Assembly: GCA_022778745.1 (NCBI GenBank)
Contig: JALFSR010000086.1
Span: 1 to 49,530 of the forward strand
DNA: 49,530 nucleotides
Source: Clostridiales bacterium
GTDB taxonomy: Bacteria; Bacillota; Clostridia; Lachnospirales; Lachnospiraceae
Direction: 5' to 3'
A program made the translations under genes and the position numbers. Every line of letters starts with the position of its first letter. The stretch's first letter is position 1. Below the pieces are notes generated by a model. The model saw only the letters and a list, made by a program, of their open reading frames with translations. It searched no databases and was not told the DNA's origin. Below are positions 1 through 6,823 of this stretch, in pieces.

Positions 1-2
1 TA

Positions 3-176
3 GACAAGTGGTTTCCGTCAAGTCAAATCTGTCATTGTTGCGGAACCATTCATCCTGAGATGAAAGATTTGTCTATCCGTACAATGCGATGCGATTGTGG
101 TCTAACAATGAGTCGTGACCAAAACGCTGCGATAAATATAAAAAATGAAGGTTTACGTATACTGAAATTTGCGTAA
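3..176 (+). CDS. tnpB: TnpB (RNA-guided endonuclease) C-terminal fragment
   Basis: Only the last 57 codons lie in the window. They encode the four-cysteine zinc finger (CHCCG, then CDCG) between RuvC II and RuvC III, then SRDQNAAINI, which carries the RuvC III aspartate typical of TnpB. The protein ends with ILKFA at a TAA at 174-176. TnpB is the omega-RNA-guided nuclease of IS200/IS605 and IS607 elements. Whether the rest of the gene is intact cannot be judged here. The frame was read directly from the sequence; it is too short and open at the 5' side for ordinary gene calling. Confidence 0.85.
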   Translation, partial: DKWFPSSQICHCCGTIHPEMKDLSIRTMRCDCGLTMSRDQNAAINIKNEGLRILKFA

Positions 177-315
177 ATATCCATATGGTAGGGATGGAAT
201 TAGCCCGAACCTAACGCTTGTGGACACTGTGTAAGACGTATGGTTGCCGTATATGGTAGCCTACGCAGTAGTGGTTGAAGCAAGAAGCTCGGTAACTTGT
301 TGCCGAGTAGTTCAC
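177..315 (+). ncRNA. Putative omega RNA (right-end element RNA) of TnpB
   Basis: In IS200/IS605 elements the transcript covering the 3' end of tnpB and the right end is the guide scaffold, and the bases just outside the element act as guide. This non-coding tail contains several short inverted repeats and the terminal hairpin at 288-307. If active, the guide would start at about 316 (GTCAAGGGGAACGTGG...). This is inference from position and family; the 5' boundary is arbitrary, because omega RNA usually begins inside the tnpB coding region. Confidence 0.5.
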
Positions 316-800
316 GTCAAGGGGAACGTGGATTTGATTTATTGGTAACAAGTAATGGTGTAGATTTTGATGTTATTACAAGAGATGGATTTGGTGATCC
401 ATATAATCATGGATTACGAGTATTTGGTGTTACAGATGAAGGATTATGTATTGGTACAGCAAATCCATTCTATGGTACACAAGTATGGAAATTAATAGAT
501 CATAATAAAAAAGTAGAAGAGCCAATTTCAATTGAATATCGTACACATATGCAAAATGAAGGCTGGCAGCCTTATGCAGCAGATGGAGCGATGTCAGGAA
601 CAAGCGGAAAAGGTTTGAGATTGGAAGGAATCAAGATCCGCCTAACTGGTGATTTGGCAAATACATATAGTGTAGAGTATCGTACGCATGTACAAAATGA
701 TGGCTGGCAGAAGTGGGTAAAAGACGATGCCATGTCTGGTACAAAGGGTAAGGGTCTTCGCTTAGAAGGAATTTAAATCCGATTAGTAAAGAAAAACTAA
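316..800 (+). pseudogene. 5'-truncated ChW-repeat surface protein
   Basis: An IS200/IS605 right end replaces the 5' part of this gene. The remaining frame begins RGFDLLVTSNGVDF and contains GFGDPYNHGLRVF and GTANPFYGTQVW, which look like the last blades of a secreted repeat (beta-propeller-like) domain whose exact family I do not recognise. Two ChW repeats follow (YRTHMQNEGWQ...GLRLEGIKIRL and YRTHVQNDGWQ...GLRLEGI). The frame stops at a TAA at 774-776, but without it the reading runs on as IRLVKKN and stops at 798-800. This matches the IQIRLVKK end of the sialidase at 49 kb, so a Gln codon has become TAA. The fragment is therefore both truncated and trimmed. It lacks a signal peptide and is unlikely to be exported unless fused upstream. 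Confidence 0.75.
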
Positions 801-811
801 ATAAAATAAAA

Positions 812-884
812 CGCCTATTGTGCAGACTTTAGTTTACCATAGCAATTATTATGTTAAGAAAAGTATGGACAGTAGGCGCTTTTA
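812..884 (+). terminator. Possible terminator with long loop
   Basis: CGCCTATTGT (812-821) pairs with ACAGTAGGCG (869-878), ten pairs including one G-U, followed by CTTTTAAA. The loop is long (about 47 bases), so this may be a weak terminator or a remnant inverted repeat. Confidence 0.4.
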
Positions 885-914
885 AAGATAAATCAGAAAG
901 TTTAGGACAAATAT

Positions 915-1406
915 ATGAAAATAAGAATTGCACAACAAAGAGATCTTCCAGCTTTAACTCAGATTTACAATTATGAAGTAGAACATACAACAGCAACGTT
1001 TGGTCTGCATCCAGTTTCTATACAAGAACGAAAAAAATGGTTTGATGCACATAATAAAGAAAATCATCCTCTAATTGTTGCCGAGCAAGATCAAACAATA
1101 ATTGGATATGCATGTCTTTCTCCTTATCGGTTTTTGGAAGCATACAAAGAAACAGTGGAATTATCCATATATGTAGATCGAAATTACCGTAGAAATGGTG
1201 TGGCGACATCTCTAATGCAGGCAATTTTAGAAGAGGCAAGAAATTGTAGTGACATTCATTCCATTATTTCCGTTATTACGAGCGAGAATACAGTCAGCAT
1301 TCACCTGCATGAACGCTTTGGATTTACCTATTGCGGAACGATGAAAGAGATGGGCAGGAAATTCGGTAGACTGCTAGACATTGTAAATTATCAGCTTATT
1401 TTATAA
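915..1406 (+). CDS. GNAT-family N-acetyltransferase, phosphinothricin acetyltransferase-like
   Basis: 163 residues, the usual length for this family. The N-terminus IRIAQQRDLPALTQIYN and the following TTATF match the Pat/YncA group of GNAT enzymes. The acetyl-CoA-binding region is visible as ELSIYVDRNYRRNGVATSLM (V-x-x-x-x-R-x-x-G-V/I-A), and the C-terminal SENTVSIHLHERFGF is the second conserved block. The predicted role is acetyl transfer from acetyl-CoA to an amino group of a small molecule; members often act on methionine sulfone/sulfoximine-like compounds. The substrate here is unknown. A modest AGGA lies 5-9 bases before the ATG. The gene stands alone, with a terminator directly after it. 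Confidence 0.85.
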   Translation: MKIRIAQQRDLPALTQIYNYEVEHTTATFGLHPVSIQERKKWFDAHNKENHPLIVAEQDQTIIGYACLSPYRFLEAYKETVELSIYVDRNYRRNGVATSLMQAILEEARNCSDIHSIISVITSENTVSIHLHERFGFTYCGTMKEMGRKFGRLLDIVNYQLIL

Positions 1407-1410
1407 GAAA

Positions 1411-1468
1411 CAGAAGTATAAACCTTTCAGTAGTTTACTCTTGTTGGTGGGATTATACTTCTGCTTTA
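1411..1468 (+). terminator. Rho-independent terminator of the acetyltransferase gene
   Basis: CAGAAGTATAA (1411-1421) pairs perfectly with TTATACTTCTG (1453-1463), followed by CTTTA. It begins five bases after the acetyltransferase stop codon. Confidence 0.65.
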
Positions 1469-1502
1469 CCATAAGAATTGTTTTAAGTGGGGAAAACTAT
1501 AG

Positions 1503-1531
1503 TTGACAAGAAGTTGTTTCTATGGTAAATT
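1503..1531 (+). promoter_or_regulatory. Promoter with adjacent palindromic operator
   Basis: TTGACA (1503-1508), 17 bases, then TAAATT (1526-1531). Directly downstream lies the inverted repeat GTTAG-N6-CTAAC (1536-1551), inside TTAGTTTATACTAA, near the expected transcription start. A metal-sensing or redox repressor is possible because the next gene belongs to a family often found beside iron-transport genes, but no regulator was identified. Confidence 0.5.
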
Positions 1532-1648
1532 AGTGGTTAGTTTATACTAACTATCAGAAAATCCATTAAGAAATAAAGAATAAAAAATAAAGAAGTGGTA
1601 AAGTGAATTCCAAAGATCTGTTTTACTGTTTATGCTATGCGGGTGGCT

Positions 1649-1678
1649 CTATTTTGTTTTTACAAAATAGATTTTTTT
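1649..1678 (+). terminator. Terminator inside the leader of the DUF2325 gene
   Basis: CTATTTTGT (1649-1657) pairs with ACAAAATAG (1662-1670), followed by ATTTTTTT. It separates the 1503 promoter from the gene at 1766, so that promoter would make a transcript of about 140 nt unless termination is relieved. Confidence 0.6.
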
Positions 1679-1689
1679 AGTAAGAATAG

Positions 1690-1703
1690 TTAGTTCAAAC
1701 TAA
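1690..1703. promoter_or_regulatory. Second palindromic operator-like box
   Basis: TTAGTTCAAACTAA is a near-perfect palindrome that matches the box at 1537-1550 (TTAGTTTATACTAA) at 12 of 14 positions. Two copies of one palindrome upstream of one small gene suggest binding sites for a single dimeric regulator. Confidence 0.45.
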
Positions 1704-1765
1704 TTAATCGGGTTAATAAATAGCGAAGCGGATTGCAAATATCTATCTAATCAAGGAGGAATAAA

Positions 1766-2050
1766 ATGAGTATTGTAATTATTGGCGGTAATGAATGTAT
1801 GGTATGTGAATATCAGCAAATTTGTAAAAATCATGGGTGTAAAGCGAAAGTGTTTGTCAAGGAAAAGAGTGGATTTAAGAAAAAATTGGGTTCACCTGAT
1901 TTGATGATTTTATTTACTAATACAGTGTCTCATAAAATGGTAAGGAGTGCATTGAGTGAAGCAAAGCGCAATAATATACAAATTGAGCGTACGCATTCAA
2001 GCAGTGGAGCAGCATTAACGACTGTGTTAAAAAAATATTGTAAAGAGTGA
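1766..2050 (+). CDS. DUF2325 domain protein
   Basis: 94 residues, full length for this family. It starts MSIVIIGGNECMVCEYQ and contains SPDLMILFTNTVSHKMV and a C-terminal RTHSSSGAAL block, a pattern I recognise from DUF2325 proteins of Clostridia. Biochemical function is unknown; members are often neighbours of feoA/feoB ferrous-iron genes, which are absent here. Cysteines at residues 11, 14, 20 and 24 could bind metal. AAGGAGG lies at good spacing before the ATG. The upstream region holds two matching palindromes and a terminator, so expression is probably conditional. Iron or redox control is inference only. Confidence 0.75.
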   Translation: MSIVIIGGNECMVCEYQQICKNHGCKAKVFVKEKSGFKKKLGSPDLMILFTNTVSHKMVRSALSEAKRNNIQIERTHSSSGAALTTVLKKYCKE

Positions 2051-2195
2051 TAGTTTATTTTTGTTTATTGGTTTATATGTAGTATAGTGCTGCGTTATAT
2101 TTATTTTTAGCTGTTTATGCAAACTAGAGGTTGCGAAGTAAAGCAAAATAAGATAGAGTAGAAAGGGGGAGAATCTAGAACAAAAGGAGGAGACA

Positions 2196-2759
2196 GTGAA
2201 AGATAAAGGAAAGATTTTGTGGAAGTTGTTTTTATCTACATTGTATTTAAGTGCATTTACATTTGGTGGTGGATATGTTATTGTTACATTAATGAAAAAG
2301 AAGTTTGTGGATCAATATCATTGGATTCAAGAGGAGGAAATGCTCGATTTTATTGCAATTGCTCAGTCGACACCAGGACCAATTGCGGTCAACGGGGCGA
2401 TCGTAATTGGATATGAATTGTGCGGTGTTATTGGAGCGTTGACAGCGATTATTGCTACAATTATTCCTCCATTTTTTACAATTTCTTTGATTTCAGTATG
2501 TTATGCGGCTGTTCGGGATAATTGGTTCATAAGTAAGATGCTAGAAGGGATGCAGGCAGGTGTTGGAGCAGTTATTGCATCAACTGTATATGAGATGGGA
2601 CAAGGAATGATACGTAAAGGTAATACTTGTTCAATGATTATTATGATCGGGGCATTTGTTGCGACATGTATTTTTGAGATTAATGTGATATATGTTATAT
2701 TAGTTTGCGGAGGTATCGGAGTGCTGCAGAGTCTTATTGCGAAGGGAGAAGAAAAATGA
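2196..2759 (+). CDS. Chromate transporter family protein, first half (short-chain ChrA)
   Basis: 187 residues, about half of a full ChrA. It shows the family signature FTFGGGYVIVTLM near residues 22-34 and the QSTPGPIAVNGAIVIGYE block near residues 57-74, with about five or six hydrophobic segments. The GTG start follows AAAGGAGG at good spacing. The stop overlaps the next start (ATGA), so the two halves are translationally coupled and probably assemble as a heterodimeric membrane transporter. Known members export chromate by proton-linked antiport; many gut members have unproven substrates. Metal stress is a possible link with the DUF2325 gene upstream. Confidence 0.85.
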   Translation: MKDKGKILWKLFLSTLYLSAFTFGGGYVIVTLMKKKFVDQYHWIQEEEMLDFIAIAQSTPGPIAVNGAIVIGYELCGVIGALTAIIATIIPPFFTISLISVCYAAVRDNWFISKMLEGMQAGVGAVIASTVYEMGQGMIRKGNTCSMIIMIGAFVATCIFEINVIYVILVCGGIGVLQSLIAKGEEK

Positions 2760-3331
2760 TTTATATTCAACTATTTTTTAGCTTCCTGCAAGTAGGATTG
2801 TTTAGTTTTGGCGGAGGATATGCTGCGATGCCGTTAATACAAAACCAAGTAGTGATACAAAATGGATGGCTTAATATGGCAGAATTTACTGATCTTGTGA
2901 CAATATCGCAGATGACGCCAGGTCCAATTGCAATTAATGCTGCTACATTTGTTGGAATCAAAGTGGCAGGGATGTTAGGAGCGATTGCTACGACATTAGG
3001 GTGTATTTTTCCATCCTGTGTAATTGTAACAATTATTGCAGCGTTATATTTTAAATATCAAAGTATGACATTTCTGCAAAACGTATTAAATACACTGCGT
3101 CCAGCCGTTGTTGCAATGATTGCAGCCGCAGGAATTTCGATTCTAATTTCGACATTTTGGGGAAGTAGGACGGCGATTGAATTTGCAGACACAAAATGGA
3201 GTTTTGTACTATTATTTGGATCTTGCTTTGTTCTCCTACGAAAATGGAAGGTAAGTCCAATTTGGGTCATGATATTGGCGGGTGTAGCCAATGTTATTAT
3301 TTCTTTTATAATTGAGATTATTCACGGATAA
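2756..3331 (+). CDS. Chromate transporter family protein, second half
   Basis: 191 residues when started at the ATG that overlaps the previous stop. An upstream in-frame start at 2705 is possible, but it lies inside the preceding gene, while the ATG at 2756 has GAAGGGAG before it. The protein repeats the family signature: FSFGGGYAAMPLIQ near residue 18 and ISQMTPGPIAINAATFVG near residue 58, with several membrane segments. It pairs with the preceding half-size protein, an arrangement known for short-chain chromate transporters in Firmicutes. Substrate unproven. Confidence 0.85.
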   Translation: MIYIQLFFSFLQVGLFSFGGGYAAMPLIQNQVVIQNGWLNMAEFTDLVTISQMTPGPIAINAATFVGIKVAGMLGAIATTLGCIFPSCVIVTIIAALYFKYQSMTFLQNVLNTLRPAVVAMIAAAGISILISTFWGSRTAIEFADTKWSFVLLFGSCFVLLRKWKVSPIWVMILAGVANVIISFIIEIIHG

Positions 3332-3365
3332 ATTTAAAGGATTTATGTTCTTATTTGATAAAAGA

Positions 3366-3407
3366 AAGGAGGAAGCAGGAGTCGACGGATGAATTCCTGC
3401 AAATCAA
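3366..3407 (+). promoter_or_regulatory. Shine-Dalgarno site separated from its start by a hairpin
   Basis: AAGGAGG (3366-3372) lies 35 bases before the ATG at 3408, too far for normal initiation. Between them GCAGGA (3375-3380) pairs with TCCTGC (3395-3400). If this hairpin forms, the effective gap becomes about nine bases. Without it, the ATG at 3389 would be nearer the site but encodes only a 24-codon out-of-frame peptide. Similar layouts occur at 19573 and 41913. Confidence 0.5.
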
Positions 3408-4250
3408 ATGAAAAGATGGAAAAAAATTGCAAAGGCATTGACGATGGAATTGAGAGAACATAAAAGTTCCTTTATTGTTTATGCGGTTCTGCGTGCGTTA
3501 GTCATTTTATGTATGGTTTTGCAGATTTTTAATAAAAATTATGAAAATGTATTTTTGTGTTTTTTAACGCTTATTTTACTTATCATGCCAAGTTTGATTC
3601 AAGTAAATTTTAAAATTGAGCTTCCTACCACACTGGAAATTATTATTTTGCTATTTATATTTGCAGCGGAGATTCTAGGGGAAATTCAAGAATATTATAT
3701 TAAAATTCAAAGCTGGGACACAATTTTACATACACTAAATGGATTTTTAATGGCGGCGATTGGATTTTCACTCGTAGATATTTTGAATCGAGAAGAACGA
3801 ATGAAATTCGAATTATCGCCAGTGTTTATGTCAATTGTAGCATTCTGTTTTTCTATGACAGTCGGAGTAATTTGGGAGTTTTTTGAATATGGAATGGACT
3901 ATATTTTTCAGTTTGATATGCAAAAAGATACCGTTATTCATACAATCAGTTCTGTCATGCTTGATCCAGAAGGACATAATGTTCCAATGATAATTTCCGA
4001 TATTCAGGATGTGACAGTCAACGGACAGAGTCTAAATTTAGGAGGATATTTGGATGTTGGACTTTATGACACAATGAAAGACTTGATTGTAAATTTCATT
4101 GGTGCAGTTGCATTTTCCTTTATCGGCTATTTTTATATTAAAAGCAAAGGAACTGGAAAGATGGCACAGCGGTTTATCCCTCGTTTGAAGAAAAAAGAAG
4201 CAGACTTTTTAAAAATAGCAGAAGATGAGATAGAGAAAGAAAAATTATAA
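3408..4250 (+). CDS. Integral membrane protein of unknown function (YjdF/DUF2238-like)
   Basis: 280 residues. An N-terminal cytoplasmic stretch is followed by hydrophobic segments near residues 23-40, 48-65, 74-90, 110-127, 136-155 and 226-243, then a basic, charged tail ending in IEKEKL. The segment WDTILHTLNGFLMAAIGFSL, followed by VIWEFFEYGMDYIF, resembles the YjdF/DUF2238 membrane family, though the resemblance is weak. A soluble stretch of about 60 residues (around 165-225) lies before the last membrane segment. It follows the chromate-transporter pair by 76 bases and could be co-transcribed. The start is forced by a stop codon at 3390; its ribosome site is unusual (see 3366-3407). Confidence 0.6.
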   Translation: MKRWKKIAKALTMELREHKSSFIVYAVLRALVILCMVLQIFNKNYENVFLCFLTLILLIMPSLIQVNFKIELPTTLEIIILLFIFAAEILGEIQEYYIKIQSWDTILHTLNGFLMAAIGFSLVDILNREERMKFELSPVFMSIVAFCFSMTVGVIWEFFEYGMDYIFQFDMQKDTVIHTISSVMLDPEGHNVPMIISDIQDVTVNGQSLNLGGYLDVGLYDTMKDLIVNFIGAVAFSFIGYFYIKSKGTGKMAQRFIPRLKKKEADFLKIAEDEIEKEKL

Positions 4251-4265
4251 AAATAGCCGAGAAAT

Positions 4266-4324
4266 AATTCATCAATTGTTACACTAATTCCATAGATTGG
4301 AATAAAACAATTGATGAATTTTTG
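4266..4324. terminator. Bidirectional terminator between convergent genes
   Basis: AATTCATCAATTGTT (4266-4280) pairs perfectly with AACAATTGATGAATT (4306-4320), with T-rich DNA on the right and A-rich DNA on the left. It can serve both the membrane-protein gene and the convergent MATE gene. Confidence 0.75.
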
Positions 4325-4333
4325 AGAAGTTTA

Positions 4334-5668
4334 TTATTGTGTTTTTGGTGCTAATTTGCGAATTGTCATATAATATGCAATGGTCAGCGGAATGCACGCA
4401 CCAATCCACGCAAGCGGATTCGATACACATGCTCCAGCAAATCCAAATATTTGTGTTAAAATTACAGCGGCGAATGCACGCATAATCAATTCCATAATAC
4501 CTGCTATTGTCGGAATAATTCCATTTCCAAGTCCTTGTAATGTAAAACGATAAATAAACAATAGTGCTAATACCCAATACATACTTCCATTAATTGTAAG
4601 GTATGTTTGTGCGAGGGTTAAAACTTCTGTTTCAGCAGGACCTACAAACAATGAAGCAAGGTGATGACCCGCAAATACGTTTACAATTCCCATAATAATG
4701 CTGATGCTTCCAGAAATTAAAATGCATTGAAAGACGCCTTTGCGGATACGGTGTGGCTTGCCTGCACCATAGTTTTGTGCGGTATAAGTTGCCATCGTTG
4801 CACCGAACGAGTTTAATGGCTGTGTTGCAATCATATCAATTTTCTGTGCAGTTGTGTAAGCTGCGACGGAAGATGCACCGAGCTGATTTAAAGCGAATTG
4901 TAAAATAATCGCTCCAATTGCAATAATGGACATTTGAAATGCCATTGGCAGTGCTGTTGTTAAATGAATTTTTATATCATGCCAACTAACAGCAAAGTCT
5001 TCTTTAGACAGATGCAGTGTCGGAACTTTTTTCTTAATATATATAATACAGCATACACCCGATAAGAACTGAGCAAGAATCGTTGCCCATCCAGCGCCTG
5101 CAACGCCCATTGAGAATACTAAAATAAATATAAAGTCGAAAATAATGTTAATTACACAGGCGATAATTAAAAAGACTAAAGGGGTACGGCTGTCACCAAG
5201 AGAACGTAAAATATTTGACAGCAAATTAAATAATACACATGAAGCAATGCCGCCAAAAATAACAGTAATATAAGACTGTGCCTGATCAATAATCTCCTCT
5301 GGTGTCTGCAAAAGCTCTAAAAAAGGTCTTGCAAGCGGTACAGACAGAAGTGTCATAAGAATCGTTGATGCGATGCTGATTAAAATGCTTGTTGCAAAGC
5401 TGCGTTTTACACCGTGAATATCCTGTGCACCGAATCGTTGTGCAGTAATGATTGAAAGACCAGAAGTCATACCCATAACAAAGCCAAGTACAAAAAATGA
5501 CATGCTTCCTGTGCATCCAACTGCGGCTAATGCATTGACACCGATAGTGCGACCTACGATTAAAGTGTCAGCCATGCTGTAAAATTGCTGAAAAATGTTT
5601 CCAATAATTAATGGTATTGTAAAATAAATAATCAGTTTTGCCGGGTTGCCCGACGTCATGTTTTTCAT
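4334..5668 (-). CDS. MATE family multidrug/sodium efflux protein
   Basis: 444 residues, the normal length for MATE exporters, with about twelve hydrophobic segments in two homologous halves. The N-terminus SGNPAKLIIYFTIPLIIGNIFQQFYSMADTLIVGR is followed by G-rich segments such as AVGCTGSMSFFVLGFVMGMTSG (shortened here only in description). The second half repeats this around LPMAFQMSIIAIGA and LNQLGASSVAAYTTAQKID. These proteins export cationic compounds using sodium or proton gradients; the substrate is not predictable. GGAGG lies eight bases before the ATG. A mini-ORF and a terminator-like hairpin lie in its leader (see 5712-5783), suggesting induction by attenuation. Confidence 0.9.
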   Translation of the reverse strand: MKNMTSGNPAKLIIYFTIPLIIGNIFQQFYSMADTLIVGRTIGVNALAAVGCTGSMSFFVLGFVMGMTSGLSIITAQRFGAQDIHGVKRSFATSILISIASTILMTLLSVPLARPFLELLQTPEEIIDQAQSYITVIFGGIASCVLFNLLSNILRSLGDSRTPLVFLIIACVINIIFDFIFILVFSMGVAGAGWATILAQFLSGVCCIIYIKKKVPTLHLSKEDFAVSWHDIKIHLTTALPMAFQMSIIAIGAIILQFALNQLGASSVAAYTTAQKIDMIATQPLNSFGATMATYTAQNYGAGKPHRIRKGVFQCILISGSISIIMGIVNVFAGHHLASLFVGPAETEVLTLAQTYLTINGSMYWVLALLFIYRFTLQGLGNGIIPTIAGIMELIMRAFAAVILTQIFGFAGACVSNPLAWIGACIPLTIAYYMTIRKLAPKTQ

Positions 5669-5711
5669 AATAATCCTCCATGCTGCTTCTAAAGCAGTTC
5701 AAATAGTAATG

Positions 5712-5737
5712 AGAAAAACGAAATTTGGTCACTTCGT
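5712..5737 (-). terminator. Terminator-like hairpin in the MATE leader (possible attenuator)
   Basis: Read on the minus strand, ACGAAGT pairs with ATTTCGT (plus coordinates 5718-5737) with a six-base loop, followed by a T run. It lies between the mini-ORF at 5745-5783 and the MATE start at 5668, so premature termination is possible. Confidence 0.4.
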
Positions 5738-5744
5738 ATTAAAA

Positions 5745-5783
5745 TTAAATGACTTGCGATACTAAATTATCTTGTTTGTTCAC
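5745..5783 (-). CDS. Possible 12-codon leader peptide upstream of the MATE gene
   Basis: GTG AAC AAA CAA GAT... encodes MNKQDNLVSQVI and stops at TAA. AGAGGAG lies seven bases before the GTG, a strong ribosome site for so small a frame. A terminator-like hairpin starts eight bases after the stop. Short translated leaders followed by terminators are known to control drug-efflux and ribosome-protection genes through stalled ribosomes. It could also be the remnant N-terminus of a deleted MarR-like regulator. Confidence 0.35.
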   Translation of the reverse strand: MNKQDNLVSQVI

Positions 5784-5846
5784 ACTAGTACTCCTCTTTT
5801 GTTATAATTATTTTGAATATACTGTATAATGATGTTTTTTTGTTTT

Positions 5847-6419
5847 TTAATGAGGTCTCTTTTTCTTTAACAGTTGATATTTGATATAACGAAATGTTTC
5901 ATCTTCCCCTTTTTCTGCAAGCATAACAAGAAGTTTATGAAGCAATTTTGCAGTATTTGGGTGCATAATATTTTTTGCTGGTCCGCGTTCATAATATTCG
6001 AGCGGATAGCGATCGGTATAGGCATCTTTTGCGTAAACTTTACTTGCAGCTACACGGTCACAAAACATTTCAGCGACATAATTGACTGGCATTTCAATTC
6101 CGACAAGACCAGTTACCCCTTGACTGCTCATCGGATAATCAATCCAATATTCAAAATGATGTTTGTTTCTTCCCTTATGATGAAGCCATGCGTCCGAGCG
6201 ACCTTCCACAATACGTTGTTTGTTGTTTGGACTTAAATTTCCCTGAAAATACTTGACTCCTGGAATAAATTCGATTGGGCTGTATTTAGAAAGATCGTGA
6301 AGTAACCCCTGCTTATACAAACCAACCCGAAAGCAATGCTGCATCACCAAAAGCTTATGATGCGTGATTGTAGTAAAATGTCCGAATAAGTTTTTGGAAA
6401 ATAAATTACAATTGATCAT
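5847..6419 (-). CDS. DUF5662 family protein
   Basis: 190 residues, full length. It contains ITHHKLLVMQHCFRVG, GLLHDLSKYSPIEF, AWLHHKGRNKHHFEYW and EMFCDRVAASKVY, the conserved histidine/aspartate-rich blocks of DUF5662. The HDLSKYS and HHKGRNKHH motifs suggest a metal-binding, HD-domain-like fold, so hydrolase activity is possible but untested. No transmembrane segment is evident. The ribosome site AGAGGAGG is well placed. It reads toward the MATE gene, but the 180-base gap carries its own promoter-like DNA, so co-transcription is uncertain. Confidence 0.75.
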   Translation of the reverse strand: MINCNLFSKNLFGHFTTITHHKLLVMQHCFRVGLYKQGLLHDLSKYSPIEFIPGVKYFQGNLSPNNKQRIVEGRSDAWLHHKGRNKHHFEYWIDYPMSSQGVTGLVGIEMPVNYVAEMFCDRVAASKVYAKDAYTDRYPLEYYERGPAKNIMHPNTAKLLHKLLVMLAEKGEDETFRYIKYQLLKKKRPH

Positions 6420-6610
6420 AATGAAACCTCCTCTATTCCTCTAATAATCGCATACTATACTAATACGATTTTATAGATGGTGTCAAGCAGTTGTTTTTTT
6501 ATATTGTGTAAAAATTCTGCTTTTTAGATATTTTTTAGATATAAGATAGACAGCACTTATATTTTATAACTACATATGTATATTAGTATTGATATTATCC
6601 ACATAATATA

Positions 6611-6706
6611 TTATAATGATACCAGAGTCAAAAGGTCATGCGTTTCATGCTTGCATGAAAAAGTATCATGGGGTAAAAATATCTTTTGATCCCAACGTTT
6701 TATAAT
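6611..6706 (+). repeat. MITE-like palindromic repeat, copy A (short form)
   Basis: Begins TTATAATGATACCAGAGTCA and ends with TCTTTTGATCCCAACGTT then TTATAAT. The ends are imperfect inverted repeats built on TTATAA...TCAAAAG, with an inner palindrome TTTCATGCTTGCATGAAA. The same layout, with about 100 extra internal bases, is found at 9519-9718. No transposase is encoded. It lies about 115 bases upstream of the siroheme reductase gene; the rest of 6420-6823 shows only AT-rich DNA and a TTGACA at 6735 without a convincing -10. Confidence 0.7.
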
Positions 6707-6823
6707 TATTGTGTGAAAAATAATTAAAAAGGTTTTGACACGAGTCTTATGCTATCGTTCATTCAACAAAGGAATAATTGATAGCGAAAGTCTATATTTA
6801 ATACAATAAAGGAGTGTATGCGA

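Larger units (their letters stand above)
1..315 (+). mobile_element. Right end of an IS200/IS605-type element (truncated by window start)
   Basis: The segment holds the last codons of a TnpB gene, a structured non-coding stretch of about 140 bases, and a terminal hairpin: CTCGGTAAC pairs with GTTGCCGAG at about 288-307, followed by TAGTTCAC ending at 315. This order (TnpB end, structured tail, subterminal hairpin, short tip) is typical of IS200/IS605 right ends. From about 316 the reading frame becomes that of a ChW-repeat protein, so the element sits inside that gene. The end is placed by this change in coding character and is accurate to a few bases. The sequence differs from the IS605-like element at 37780-39628, so it is a different family member. 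Confidence 0.8.

Noticed and set aside
1603-1680. 25-codon frame with thioesterase-like LFYCLCYAGGS
   Set aside because: Weak ribosome site and a terminator stem inside the frame; kept only as part of a finding, not called as a gene.
5874-6236. 120-codon plus-strand frame opposite DUF5662
   Set aside because: Antisense to a conserved gene, Phe/Ile/Cys-rich and without a ribosome site.
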